From RPRC01 sp034933285 (lineage in GTDB: Bacteria > Desulfobacterota > Desulfuromonadia > Geobacterales > Geobacteraceae), in contig JAYFNT010000008.1 of the NCBI GenBank assembly GCA_034933285.1, forward strand, positions 257,601-321,600: a DNA stretch of 64,000 bases, in the 5' to 3' direction. Below, piece after piece: positions 43,618 through 53,398 of the stretch; the stretch's first letter is position 1; each line of letters begins with the position of its first letter. Under the pieces are notes generated by a model. The model did not search any database. It saw only the letters and a program-made list of their open reading frames with translations, and was not told the origin of the DNA. A program made the position numbers and the translations under genes.

Positions 43618-46038
43618 TCAGCAGGCTTGCGGACTGTTCCCCGGGTTCAAACAGCACTGTTGATCCGGTTCGTTGTCAAGCTCCTGCACGGAAACTGGCA
43701 GATAGATATGGAACACCGTGCCGGCACCGATGGTTGTTTCGACTTCCAGGTATCCATTGTGCTTGTTGATGATGGAATAAGCGGTTGCCAGCCCCAGCCC
43801 GCTTCCGTCCTGCCTGGTGGTGAAATAGGGATCGAAGATCCTCGGCAGGTCTTCCTCAGCTATACCGGGACCATGGTCGCGAATGGAGATACGAAGATAT
43901 CTTCCCTGCCGCAGGGGAAGGTTTTCTTCGGGGCCTGCCACGAAGTTTTCCGCCTGCACCGAGATCAGTCCGCCATCGGGCATGGCCTGGGCGGCATTCT
44001 TGAACAGGTTGTTGACGACCTGGCTCATCTGGCCCTTGTCGATTTCCACTGCCCACAGGCCATCCGGCAGAGAGAACTCGCATTTTACCGCTGAACCCCG
44101 CAACATGTCACTTGCCGCCACGACCAGAACACTCCCGATAGATGCAGCCTTTCTGATCGGTGCGCCGCCTTTGGCAAAGGTGATGAGCTTTTGTGTCAGG
44201 CCCGCGGCACGGTCACAGCCTTTTTCCGCTTCGACCAATCTCACGTGAGCCTTGGACAGCGGATCGAGCAATATCTTTGCCAGGGAAATATTGCCGAGAA
44301 TAGCAGTGAGGAGATTGTTGAAATCGTGAGCGATGCCTCCCGCAAGCACTCCCAGTGATTCAAGCTTCTGTGCTTTTACTATATCCTCTTCCATTTTCTT
44401 GCGCTCGGTGATGTCGCGGATATGCTCGGCAACCAGGGTTACATCTCCATTCTCGTCAAATATGGGAACGGCGCGGATTTCCAGGTAGCCGATGCGTGCA
44501 TCATACTTTTCGACAAAAACCGGCTTGCCGGAACGGAAGACATCCCTTGCCGCGCACGGTTCGCATGGAGAACCGCTCTCAGAGCCGAGCCCTTCGAAAC
44601 AGTACGGATTCCGGCTGCGCATATCAGTCGACATTTCCGAATCGCTTTGCCGGTTGGTTTGAACTGCTTTCAGATTCCTGTCCATTACGACCAGGTGATC
44701 AGGGTTTGCTTCGAATATCTTGCTGAGTATCTTTTGCGATGTCCTGAGTTGCTCCTCCGTTTGGCGCCGCATCATTATATCATCGTTCAGTTCCTCGTTT
44801 ACCGCGGCAAGCTGGTCGTTCAAACATGTCAGATGTTGATTCAGCACCGTCAATTCATGAGTCCGTTCCCCAACCCTGGCTTCCAGTTCTTCGTTTGCCA
44901 CCCTCAGCAGCGATTCGGCCTTTCTTCGCGTACGGATGACGAACAGAAGCAAGAAAACGACGCACCCCAGAACCGCGATGCCGCCCAGCGTGGCCCAGAC
45001 AACTTCCTTTCTGACCCTGTGGAAAGCTTCGGGTTCATTTACGATTTCGCTTCCTTCAGGAAGCAGGCGCTTCGGGATGTGAAAACGCGTCAGCTGCCGG
45101 TGATCGAACATGTACCTGGATGGATTTTCATACCTGACCGGCATCTTTTCAACAGGTTTCCCCCTCAGGATGCTCAGCGCCATTTCCCCCGCCGCTTTCC
45201 CATGGTCAAAAGCGCTGGTGAGCTTGCCTCCAACTATGCCGTAGCCGAGATTGAAGCCATACGGGCCATACACCGGTACCCTGGCATTCCTTGATATCCG
45301 GGAAATGCTTTCGGTGTTCTCATAGAATTGCAAGGAAGGGCTACCGTAGAAAAACGTATAAAAAACCAGGGAGTCCGCAGGCAGTCCGGCAACATCCCTG
45401 CAAATCACATCCAGATTCGAGCTGTTCTCGAACTTGAAGCGAACCTTGCCCCGGTAAAGCGGAAGCTGTCTTTCGAGTTCCGCCCTCATCCTGCTGCCGG
45501 CGTTTCCCGAATCATTTATTATGAGAACCTCTTTTGTGCCGGGGTGCAGCCTTAAAGCCAGATCCAGGGTTTCCCGCATATCTGCGGTCTCGCTCACTCC
45601 GGTAAACAGCTGTTTCCCTTGCAGGTCTTGCGGCCGGAAATAATTAACCCCGCAAAAAACAACGGGAACCTTGCCGAACAGTTCGTCACGATGGTCCCTC
45701 AGGAACAGGAAGGCATCGGTATCGGAACAGACGATGAGTTCGAAGCGGGTTTTGGCATACTTGATCTTCATTAGCCTGAGCAGCAGGGCAAAATACTGCT
45801 CGTCATTTGCCCACTTCGTGTTCATGTTCTCGATGTAGAGCCTTGTTTGGGCGCTGACCGGGCTCAAGGCGGAAACTATTCCCCTGGTGACATCGTCGGT
45901 CCATTTGAAACCCTGATGGTAGGAGTTGAGGAGAAGCACATTCTTCAACGCATTCTTCTTTTCAACTGCCTGGGCGGCTGATGAAACCGCAAGGATCATC
46001 AGCAGCATGAAAATGGCGCCGGTCAATCGTGGAAACAT
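43618..46038 (-). CDS. Membrane sensor histidine kinase with ABC substrate-binding-like sensor domain
   Basis: An 806-residue hybrid sensor. A signal peptide (MFPRLTGAIFMLLMILAV...AQA) is followed by a periplasmic ABC-type substrate-binding domain (about 30-325), a TM helix (about 355-377), a coiled coil, a PAS domain (about 450-570), HisKA with HDFNNLLTAI and a HATPase domain (N, G1 and G2 boxes). I prefer the start at 46038 because the signal peptide is then standard and GGGGGGAA precedes it; the frame is open to 46146. No response regulator gene lies next to it. Confidence 0.88.
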   Translation of the reverse strand: MFPRLTGAIFMLLMILAVSSAAQAVEKKNALKNVLLLNSYHQGFKWTDDVTRGIVSALSPVSAQTRLYIENMNTKWANDEQYFALLLRLMKIKYAKTRFELIVCSDTDAFLFLRDHRDELFGKVPVVFCGVNYFRPQDLQGKQLFTGVSETADMRETLDLALRLHPGTKEVLIINDSGNAGSRMRAELERQLPLYRGKVRFKFENSSNLDVICRDVAGLPADSLVFYTFFYGSPSLQFYENTESISRISRNARVPVYGPYGFNLGYGIVGGKLTSAFDHGKAAGEMALSILRGKPVEKMPVRYENPSRYMFDHRQLTRFHIPKRLLPEGSEIVNEPEAFHRVRKEVVWATLGGIAVLGCVVFLLLFVIRTRRKAESLLRVANEELEARVGERTHELTVLNQHLTCLNDQLAAVNEELNDDIMMRRQTEEQLRTSQKILSKIFEANPDHLVVMDRNLKAVQTNRQSDSEMSTDMRSRNPYCFEGLGSESGSPCEPCAARDVFRSGKPVFVEKYDARIGYLEIRAVPIFDENGDVTLVAEHIRDITERKKMEEDIVKAQKLESLGVLAGGIAHDFNNLLTAILGNISLAKILLDPLSKAHVRLVEAEKGCDRAAGLTQKLITFAKGGAPIRKAASIGSVLVVAASDMLRGSAVKCEFSLPDGLWAVEIDKGQMSQVVNNLFKNAAQAMPDGGLISVQAENFVAGPEENLPLRQGRYLRISIRDHGPGIAEEDLPRIFDPYFTTRQDGSGLGLATAYSIINKHNGYLEVETTIGAGTVFHIYLPVSVQELDNEPDQQCCLNPGNSPQAC

Positions 46039-46657
46039 TTCCCCCCGATTCCCTGAAAAGCATTGCATGAAGTGTTTTATTTTCATGGCGAAGCAGAGCT
46101 GTTTGAACCTGCTTCCAACTGCGCAGTCATGCATGTGAAACTCCATGAGCCAAATATGGAAATTTGTGCTTGCGTACTTATCGATCCCATAATCGATATC
46201 AGATCGCCGTTCATATAATTAATATTTTACAATTTTGTGATAAATTGGCTATTGCCTTGTGAAAAGGCCCGGGTAAGTACATATCATTTGCAGGCCTGCA
46301 GGGAAAAGTTTTTTCTATGAGGAAAATGAATCAAGCCTTACCATTCCAGTTTGTTTTTGTCAGGAGAGACATTACCGGACGGCATCCGCAACATTATAGT
46401 TATCGGCAGGGCATTGATTATCTTGAGTAAAAAAACAACTTGATTCCGGACGGACTGATTGACTACAGGCAAGTCGGCAGGTACCGCCAATCATTATTTT
46501 CTCATCTCTAACGCGATTAGCGGCTTTCTTGAATTTCAGATGTCAGACACATTATTCCATGGTTTCCCCTTTGACCCTGTGCGATGATTTCCCTCTCCCA
46601 GTCGGAGAGAGAAATCATCGCACAGTTCATGGATCGGAAAATCCAAGGGCATGTCCA
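46039..46657. other. Intergenic region upstream of the sensor kinase
   Basis: About 619 bases with no supported gene. It should contain the kinase promoter (AT-rich around 46190-46260). Near the right end is a 22-bp near-perfect hairpin (see 46577-46625). Other short frames lack ribosome sites. Confidence 0.4.
46577..46625. repeat. 22-bp near-perfect inverted repeat
   Basis: Arms 46577-46598 and 46604-46625 are complementary at 21 of 22 positions, with a 5-base loop (CAGTC). It lies 33 bases beyond the stop of the outer-membrane efflux gene. There is no T-run on either side, so a factor-independent terminator is not typical; a REP-like element or a transcript-protecting hairpin is more likely. 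Confidence 0.7.
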
Positions 46658-48067
46658 TCAGCTCCCCCCGCCTAAAACCTTGTAAAGGGTCGCCAGGTTG
46701 AGGAGACGTGTGAGGCGGGCGCCTATCAGGTTCTGTTGAGCTGCATAGAGAGAGCGTTGTGAATCCAGAACATTCAGGTAGCTGTCGACCCCTTTTTCAT
46801 AACGGGCACGGGAAAGGCTGTAGCTCTGGGCAGTTGCGTCGGTAAGGGACTGCTGTGCCTTCAGCTGGTCATCGATAGTTCCCCGCTGCGCCAGTGCATC
46901 GGCCACCTCCCGGAAAGCTGTCTGGATGGCCTTCTCATACTGGGCCACCGCGATATCGCGGTCTACTTCGGCCACCTTCAGATTGGCCCGGTTGGCGCCT
47001 CCCTGGAATATGGGCAAAGAAATTCGCGGAGCAACGCTGTAGACAAAGGAGCCGGACACAAACAGGTCCCTCAGCTGGTCACTGCCGAAGCCCACGGACG
47101 AGACCAGGGTGATGCGGGGGAAAAATGCCGCCCGCGCCGCGCCGATGTTGGCATTGGCCCCTTTGAGCAGATGCTCGGCCTGGAGGATGTCGGGACGGCT
47201 CAGCAAAACGTCCGAGGGCAGGCCGTGCTGTAGGTCCTTCAGGGCAGTGAGCGTGTCTGAAAGAGCCGCGGGAAGAAGATCGGGCGGAACCCTGGAACCG
47301 ACCACCAGGTCAAGTGCATTGATGTCCTGTGCAACAAGGGTAGTATAACGGGCAATGTCCACCCGTGCTGTATCCACGCTGGTCTGCGCCTGGTGAAGAT
47401 CGAGGGCCGACGAGATCCCGGCCTCATAGCGGCTGCGGATGAGCTGGTAGGACGCCTGCTGGCTCATCAGGGTTTCCCTGGCCAGCTTAAGCCGCTCACG
47501 GTCCGCTGCCAGGGTCAGATAGTTGGCCGCGACTTCGGCGACCAGGCTGATCTGCACGCTGCGCCTCGCCTGGCCGGTGGCGAAATACTGTTCCAACGCC
47601 TGGTCCTTCAGGCTGCGCACCCGTCCGAACAGGTCCAGCTCATAAGAGCTCATGCCGAGGCCGACATTGTACTGGTGGATGTCCAGCGGAATCCCGAGTC
47701 CGGAAAAGTCTTCAGCCAGTCGCTGGTAGGTGGCAGAGGCTTCAGCGTCGATCTTGGGCAAGAGATCAGATCTTTGAATCTGGTATTGTGCCCTTGACTT
47801 CTCGATATTGAGTGCAGCAACCCGCAGGTCGCGGTTGTTCTCCAGTGCCAGCGCAATGAGCTTCCGCAACTTTTGGTCGACAAAAAATTCCTGCCAGGGA
47901 ATTTCGGCAACCTCCTTGGCCTGCGGTGCGGCAGCTTGCTCCTTGTAGGACGGTCCCTCCGGCCAGGAAGCCGGAACCGGCGCTTCCGGCCGGCTGTATC
48001 TGGGGGCCATGGTGCAGCCTGCCAGGCTGACGGCCAGGACGATCAGCGGAACAATTGTCCTCTTCAT
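46658..48067 (-). CDS. Outer-membrane efflux lipoprotein (NodT/OprM family)
   Basis: A 469-residue TolC-type channel of the OprM class. The lipobox SLAGC is at the end of a short signal peptide (MKRTIVPLIVLAVSLAGC); two OEP repeats follow. It forms the outer-membrane exit of the tripartite pump. MKRT start at 48067 is preferred over the frame's upstream extension because it gives the lipoprotein signal and lies one base after the pump's stop codon. Third and last gene of the efflux operon. Confidence 0.92.
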   Translation of the reverse strand: MKRTIVPLIVLAVSLAGCTMAPRYSRPEAPVPASWPEGPSYKEQAAAPQAKEVAEIPWQEFFVDQKLRKLIALALENNRDLRVAALNIEKSRAQYQIQRSDLLPKIDAEASATYQRLAEDFSGLGIPLDIHQYNVGLGMSSYELDLFGRVRSLKDQALEQYFATGQARRSVQISLVAEVAANYLTLAADRERLKLARETLMSQQASYQLIRSRYEAGISSALDLHQAQTSVDTARVDIARYTTLVAQDINALDLVVGSRVPPDLLPAALSDTLTALKDLQHGLPSDVLLSRPDILQAEHLLKGANANIGAARAAFFPRITLVSSVGFGSDQLRDLFVSGSFVYSVAPRISLPIFQGGANRANLKVAEVDRDIAVAQYEKAIQTAFREVADALAQRGTIDDQLKAQQSLTDATAQSYSLSRARYEKGVDSYLNVLDSQRSLYAAQQNLIGARLTRLLNLATLYKVLGGGS

Positions 48068-48068
48068 A

Positions 48069-51000
48069 TCAGGGCACCTCCGGGGAACTTGCGGCAGCCG
48101 CACGCGCGGAAGGCTGCAGCGCTTTTTTCCTGGCAAAAAGTTTTGAAACCAGGACAAAGAAGAACGGGATGAAGAACAGGTCGATAAAGGTGGCTGAAAG
48201 CAGACCGCCGGTGACTGCTGTGCCGATGGCGTTCTGGGCCGCGGCTCCCGCGCCCTTGGTCAGGGCCAGCGGCAGGGTGCCGAAAAAGAATGCCATCGAG
48301 GTCATGATGACCGGACGGAACCGGATCTTTATCGCCGTCAGGGTGGCCTCGACCAGCTCGTGGCCCTGGTTCAGCTGCGCCTTGATGAACTGGATGATCA
48401 GGATGGCGTTCTTGGTTGAAAGCCCCACTGTGGTGAGGAGCCCTATCTGTAGATAAACGTCGTTGGGCAGACCACGCAGCGTAACCGCCGTCACCGCCCC
48501 AACCAGGCCCAGCGGCAGCATGAGCAGATTGACAAAAGGTATGGTCCAGCTTTCATACAGCGCCGCCACACTGAGAAACACCACCAGGAGCGAAATGGCA
48601 TAGAGGGCCGGCGCCTGTTTGCCTGCCTGTTTTTCCTCGTAGGACAGGCCGGTCCATTCGTAACCAATCCCGGCCGGCAGCTCGTCGGCCATCTTTTCCA
48701 ACTCGGCCATTGCTTCGCCGGTGCTCACGCCGGGCGCTGCCTGCCCCATGATCTCAACCGCCGGAATGCCGTTGTAGCGCTCCAGCCGGGGGGAACCGTA
48801 CTGCCAGTGGGCAGTGGAAAACGCCGAGAACGGCACCATTTCGCCGGCCTGATTGCGGACATACCAGCTGTTGATATCCTCAGGAAGCATTCGGTAACGG
48901 GGATCGGACTGGAGATAGACCTTCTTTACCCGGCCTTTTTCGATGAAATCGTTGACGTAGTAACTGCCCCAGGCAGTAGCGAGAACATCGTTGACACTCG
49001 ACAGTGATATCCCCAGTGCCCCGGCCCGTACATCATCGATGTCGAGCTTGAATTGGGGTGAATCGTCCTGCCCGTTGGGGCGCACCGCAGTCAGCTTGGC
49101 ATTCTTCATGGCCATGCCCAGCAACTGGTTACGCGCCTCCATCAGCTTGTCATGCCCCACACCGGCGCGGTCCTGCAGCTCGAAGTCAAAGCCGTTGGCA
49201 GTGCCCAATTCAATCACCGCAGGTGGCGAAAAGGCGAAGACCAGGCCGTCCCTAATCTGCGAAAACTCCTTCATGGCCCGGCCGGCAACAGCCGGCGCCT
49301 TCAGGTCGGCCGTTTTACGCAACTTCCAGTCCTTGAGCTTCGCAAAGGCCAGCCCCATGTTCTGGCCACGACCGGCGAAACTGAACCCGGCCACGGTGAT
49401 GACGGATTCTACCGATTTCTTTTCTTTCTCGAGAAAATGTTTCTCCATCTGCTTTATTACCTGCAGGGTCCGTTCCTGGGTGGCCCCGGCAGGCAGCTGA
49501 ACCTGGCAGACAATGAACCCCTGGTCCTCGTCAGGAAGGAAGGAGGTGGGAAGGCGGAGGAAAAGGGCTCCCATGCAGACGACGATGGCACCGTACACGG
49601 CCAGGTAGCGTACCCGTTTGTCGAACGAGCGGCCGACAATGGCCTCATATTTCGACCTGACGTAGTTGAATCCCTTGTTGAAGTGGGGGAAGAACCACTT
49701 GAACCAGCCCGTTTCACCAAAACGGTGCCCTTTCTCGATGGGCTTAAGGATGGTGGCGCACAGGGCAGGGGTCAGGATCATGGCCACGAATACCGAGAGG
49801 ATCATGGCGGCGATGATGGTGATGGAGAACTGGCGGTAGATGACGCCGGTGGAGCCGCCGAAGAAAGCCATCGGGAGGAAGACCGCGGTCAGGACGGTGG
49901 CTATGCCCCAGAGGGCGCTGGTGATCTGGCCCATGGATTTGATGGTGGCGTCATGGGGCGACAGCCCCTCCTCGGACATGATCCGTTCCACGTTCTCCAC
50001 CACGACGATGGCATCGTCGACCAGGAGACCTATGACGATCACCAGGGCAAACATGGTCAGGGTGTTGATGGAAAAGCCGCTGGCAGACAGCACGCCCATC
50101 GTGCCGAGCAAAACCACGGGCACGGCAATGGTTGGAATCAGGGTGGCGCGGATGTTCTGCAGGAACAGGAACATTATGATGAAAACCAGGCAGATCGCCT
50201 CTAACAGGGTCTGGACCACCTCTTCGATGGAAATCTTTACAAAGGGGGTGGTATCGTAGGGATAAACCACCTTCATGCCGGTGGGGAAGTATTTCGACAA
50301 CTGCTCCATCTTCGCCTTGACCCGGTTGCCCGTTTCCAGAGCATTGGCTCCGGATGCAAGCCTGATAGCCATCCCACCCATCGGTTTCCCCTTGTAGCGG
50401 GCCTCTATATCGTAATTCTCGGTACCGATTTGACATTGAGCGACATCTTTCAGCGTAACTGTCGAGCCGTCAGTGTTCGTACGCAGGATTATGGCATCGA
50501 ACTGCTCGGGTGTCTGCAGCAACGTGCGGGCCGTGATAGTGGCATTCAACTGCTGGCCCGGCGGCGCCGGGTTGCCCCCGAACTGGCCGGCCGAAACCTG
50601 GGCGTTCTGTGCCTGGATTGCCGCAATCACGTCGCTGGTGCTCAGATGATAGTTGTTGAGCTTGGTGGGGTTCAGCCAGATCCGCATGGCATTCTGGGAT
50701 CCGAAGACCGTAACCTCGCCGACCCCTTCCGTCCGGCTGATGATGTCCTGGACGTTGGCAACCATGTAATCGGTCAGGGCAGGCCGGTCCATGGAACCGT
50801 CCTCCGACACGAGCCCGATGATCAGCAGGAAGTTCTTGGTGGATTTGACCACCTGGATACCCTGTCTCTGCACGATCTGGGGCAGGAGCGGCGTGGCAAG
50901 CTGCAGCTTGTTCTGCACCTGCACCTGGGCGATGTTCGGGTCGGTGCCTGCCTTGAAGGTCAGGTTGATGGCCACCGTGCCCGCCGAGTCGCTGGTTGAG

Positions 51001-51236
51001 GACATGTAGATAAGGTTATCGATCCCGTTCAGCTTCTGTTCGATGACCTGGGTGACCGTATCCTGCACGGTCTGGGCGGAAGCGCCGGGATAGATTGCAT
51101 TTATGGTAATCTGCGGCGGAGCTATGGGTGGATACTGGGAAACCGGCAGAGTCTTGATTGCCAGCAAACCGGCCAGCATTATCATGATGGCGATTACCCA
51201 GGCGAAGATGGGGCGATTTATGAAAAACCGGGGCAT
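48069..51236 (-). CDS. RND multidrug efflux transporter, AcrB/HAE1 type
   Basis: A 1055-residue inner-membrane pump with twelve TM helices and two large periplasmic loops. VYPYDTTPFVKISIEEV and DDAIVVVENVERIM (proton-relay Asp pair) are classic HAE1 motifs. It exports hydrophobic drugs, dyes or solvents with the adaptor and OprM-like channel. AAAGGAG precedes ATG by 8 bases. A palindromic repeat lies between it and the adaptor gene. Confidence 0.94.
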   Translation of the reverse strand: MPRFFINRPIFAWVIAIMIMLAGLLAIKTLPVSQYPPIAPPQITINAIYPGASAQTVQDTVTQVIEQKLNGIDNLIYMSSTSDSAGTVAINLTFKAGTDPNIAQVQVQNKLQLATPLLPQIVQRQGIQVVKSTKNFLLIIGLVSEDGSMDRPALTDYMVANVQDIISRTEGVGEVTVFGSQNAMRIWLNPTKLNNYHLSTSDVIAAIQAQNAQVSAGQFGGNPAPPGQQLNATITARTLLQTPEQFDAIILRTNTDGSTVTLKDVAQCQIGTENYDIEARYKGKPMGGMAIRLASGANALETGNRVKAKMEQLSKYFPTGMKVVYPYDTTPFVKISIEEVVQTLLEAICLVFIIMFLFLQNIRATLIPTIAVPVVLLGTMGVLSASGFSINTLTMFALVIVIGLLVDDAIVVVENVERIMSEEGLSPHDATIKSMGQITSALWGIATVLTAVFLPMAFFGGSTGVIYRQFSITIIAAMILSVFVAMILTPALCATILKPIEKGHRFGETGWFKWFFPHFNKGFNYVRSKYEAIVGRSFDKRVRYLAVYGAIVVCMGALFLRLPTSFLPDEDQGFIVCQVQLPAGATQERTLQVIKQMEKHFLEKEKKSVESVITVAGFSFAGRGQNMGLAFAKLKDWKLRKTADLKAPAVAGRAMKEFSQIRDGLVFAFSPPAVIELGTANGFDFELQDRAGVGHDKLMEARNQLLGMAMKNAKLTAVRPNGQDDSPQFKLDIDDVRAGALGISLSSVNDVLATAWGSYYVNDFIEKGRVKKVYLQSDPRYRMLPEDINSWYVRNQAGEMVPFSAFSTAHWQYGSPRLERYNGIPAVEIMGQAAPGVSTGEAMAELEKMADELPAGIGYEWTGLSYEEKQAGKQAPALYAISLLVVFLSVAALYESWTIPFVNLLMLPLGLVGAVTAVTLRGLPNDVYLQIGLLTTVGLSTKNAILIIQFIKAQLNQGHELVEATLTAIKIRFRPVIMTSMAFFFGTLPLALTKGAGAAAQNAIGTAVTGGLLSATFIDLFFIPFFFVLVSKLFARKKALQPSARAAAASSPEVP

Positions 51237-51263
51237 GGATGGGCTCCTTTATTTGTTCGAAAG

Positions 51264-51350
51264 TCCCCCTTTGGGAGAGGGGGATTTAGGGGGATTTACC
51301 TTTTCCGGGATTTGAAATCCCCCCCCCAGCCCCCCCTTCGCAAAGGGGGG
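51264..51350. repeat. GC-rich inverted repeat inside the efflux operon
   Basis: Left arm 51264-51297 and right arm 51315-51350 are complementary in large part (runs of five to nine C or G, plus ATTT/AAAT). They sit between the adaptor stop and the pump start. This kind of CCCCCTTTG/CAAAGGGGG element is a common dispersed repeat. Confidence 0.6.
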
Positions 51351-51363
51351 AATGCTTCAAAAA

Positions 51364-52563
51364 TTATTTTTTCGCTGCCGGCGCCTGCTGAGCCGCGCCG
51401 GGCGCCGGGACCGGCTTGCTGCCGAACGGCACGACCTTGACCGGAGTCCCCGGTTTTGCCTTCTGGGTCCCCTCCAGGATGACGCGGTCCCCCGAAACCA
51501 GCCCTTCTCTCACCAGCCAGCTGTCGCCGACAGTCCGTGCGACCTTGATAGACCGCTCTTCCACTTTGTTTCCGGCGCCTACGACCATGACCGTTGCATT
51601 GCCGGCCGGGTTGCGGGTCACTCCCCGCTGGGGCACGAGGATTGCCTTTTCATTGACACCTTCCTCAATTATGGCGCGTACGAACATACCCGGGAGCAAT
51701 ACCTGTTTCGGGTTGGGGAAAACCGCCCGCAGCGTGATGGAGCCGGTGCTCTGGTCCACGGTCACTTCAGAGAATTTCAGAGAGCCCGGCAATGGATATG
51801 CACTGCCGTCTTCCAGAAGCAACTTGACCCGTGCCTGGGTCGCATCGCTGGTTTTCAACAGGCCGCTGGCCAGGTGCTGCTTGAGACGCAGCATTTCGGC
51901 GCTGGACTGGGTTACATCCACATACATGGAACTGAGCTGTTGTATGGTAGCCAGCGCTGATGCCTGGCTTGCGGTCACCAGTGCGCCGTTTGTCACGGTC
52001 GAACGGCCGATACGTCCGGAGATGGGAGCTGTCACCCTGGTATAGGCCAGGTTGATGCGGGCGGTTTCGACCGCTGCCTTGCTTGAGGCCAGGTCCGCCT
52101 CTGCCTGTTTGAGCGCGGCGTTTGCATCGTCATAATCCTGCTGGCTCACCGCCTTGATCTTCACCAGGTCGCGGAAGCGCTGTTCCTTGAGCCGGGCCGG
52201 GATCAGGTTGGCTTCAGCCCGCGCCTGTGCTGCCCTGGCGCTGTTAAACGCCGCCTTGTAGGTTGACGGATCGATCTGGTAGAGCACCTGTCCTGCCCTC
52301 ACGTCCGAACCCTCGGTGAAGAGGCGCTTCTGTATGATACCCCCGACCTGAGGCCGAACTTCCGCGATCAGGTGGGCCGATGTCCGGCCCGGCAGCTCCG
52401 TGGTCAGGATGACGCTCTGGGGGTTGACCACGATCACTCCGACTTCGGGGGGGCCGCCCGCTTTCGACTTTGCATCACTCTTTTTCCCGCACCCGGAAAT
52501 CAGCAGCGTGCCGGAAAGAGCTCCCACCAAGCAAAACATTATGACACTGCGATTGGTCAGCAT
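51364..52563 (-). CDS. RND efflux periplasmic adaptor lipoprotein (AcrA type)
   Basis: A 399-residue membrane fusion protein with signal peptide and lipobox (LLISGC). The lipoyl-like halves flank a helical hairpin (about 100-175), followed by beta-barrel and membrane-proximal domains. It links the pump to the channel. The start at 52563 is chosen for the lipoprotein signal and the AGAGG site; the frame extends 28 codons. First gene after tetR; a TetR-type operator lies 22 bases upstream. Confidence 0.93.
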   Translation of the reverse strand: MLTNRSVIMFCLVGALSGTLLISGCGKKSDAKSKAGGPPEVGVIVVNPQSVILTTELPGRTSAHLIAEVRPQVGGIIQKRLFTEGSDVRAGQVLYQIDPSTYKAAFNSARAAQARAEANLIPARLKEQRFRDLVKIKAVSQQDYDDANAALKQAEADLASSKAAVETARINLAYTRVTAPISGRIGRSTVTNGALVTASQASALATIQQLSSMYVDVTQSSAEMLRLKQHLASGLLKTSDATQARVKLLLEDGSAYPLPGSLKFSEVTVDQSTGSITLRAVFPNPKQVLLPGMFVRAIIEEGVNEKAILVPQRGVTRNPAGNATVMVVGAGNKVEERSIKVARTVGDSWLVREGLVSGDRVILEGTQKAKPGTPVKVVPFGSKPVPAPGAAQQAPAAKK

Positions 52564-52584
52564 AAACACCTCTAAGATTTTATT

Positions 52585-52600
52585 GAATGAACGTTCATTC
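52585..52600. promoter_or_regulatory. TetR-type operator 2 (before the adaptor gene)
   Basis: GAATGAACGTTCATTC, a perfect 16-bp palindrome, 21 bases before the adaptor start and identical to the site in front of tetR. TAAAAT lies between it and the gene as a possible -10 box. Confidence 0.8.
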
Positions 52601-52650
52601 CAATCATGGAAATTGACGCTGTGTGCAGAGAGTGGTCTGCACGGCAACGG

Positions 52651-53226
52651 TTATCGCTTCACTGCGTCCCAGCAGGCCTCTATGGTCCGGATGATCATCG
52701 ATTCGTCCAATGAGACAAAACCCAGGACATGGTCCCGCGCCACGGCGACGAGAGGTCCGAACGCCAGGTTGAAGAGTATGGCCAGGGGAAAATCCTTCAG
52801 CACCTGCTGGGCCGACCCCTGTTCGAACAACTCCCTGAACACGTCGCAACCGCCCTCCTTGCCGAGCATTTTGTCCCGCCGGTGGGCAATGCCATAGGGT
52901 GAGTTGTGAAACTGCTCCAGGTAGCGGAAGCGGAGGGGATAGTCGATGAAATAGCGCAGAAGCCTCACTCCCAGGTGAACGAAACGCGCCCTGAACGGAG
53001 CAGTCTCGCAATAACCGTCTAGAATATAGGGGGTTATTCTCTCTTCGATCTCCGCATACAGTTCATGTATCAGGACATCCCTGTTTTCGAAATAGCGGTA
53101 GATGGTACCGGCGCCGACCCCGGCCCGCATGGCGATCAGGGCCATGGGCGCGCCATGGAAACCCTGCGCCGCGAACAGGTCGAGCGCCGCGACCAAAATT
53201 TCTTCACGTTTGCCCGACTTTACCAT
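52651..53226 (-). CDS. TetR/AcrR family transcriptional regulator
   Basis: A 191-residue repressor. The N-terminal HTH is about 6-50 (REEILVAALDLFAAQGFHG...GVGAGTIYRYFENRDVLIHELY), the rest an all-helical ligand domain. It likely represses its own gene and the efflux operon through two identical palindromes. The ATG at 53226 follows GAGGAG; a TTG just upstream is in frame. The inducer is unknown. Confidence 0.92.
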   Translation of the reverse strand: MVKSGKREEILVAALDLFAAQGFHGAPMALIAMRAGVGAGTIYRYFENRDVLIHELYAEIEERITPYILDGYCETAPFRARFVHLGVRLLRYFIDYPLRFRYLEQFHNSPYGIAHRRDKMLGKEGGCDVFRELFEQGSAQQVLKDFPLAILFNLAFGPLVAVARDHVLGFVSLDESMIIRTIEACWDAVKR

Positions 53227-53250
53227 CAAATAATCTCTCCTCGAAAAACG

Positions 53251-53295
53251 GAATGAACGTTCATTCTTTTACGCTTCCGACTCTCGGCTTGTCAA
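53251..53295 (-). promoter_or_regulatory. tetR promoter and TetR-type operator 1
   Basis: On the minus strand TTGACA (53295-53290), 18-base spacer, TAAAAG (53271-53266). The perfect palindrome GAATGAACGTTCATTC (53251-53266) begins at the -10 box, where a bound repressor would block RNA polymerase. Confidence 0.75.
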
Positions 53296-53398
53296 GTTAT
53301 TTTCGGTAAAAGATGGGAAGCTGCGATCGAGGAAAAGGCAGTTTTTCAATTGAACCGGAAGGGCGGCTCAGCGCCGCAAGATAAATGAGTGTATTGGT

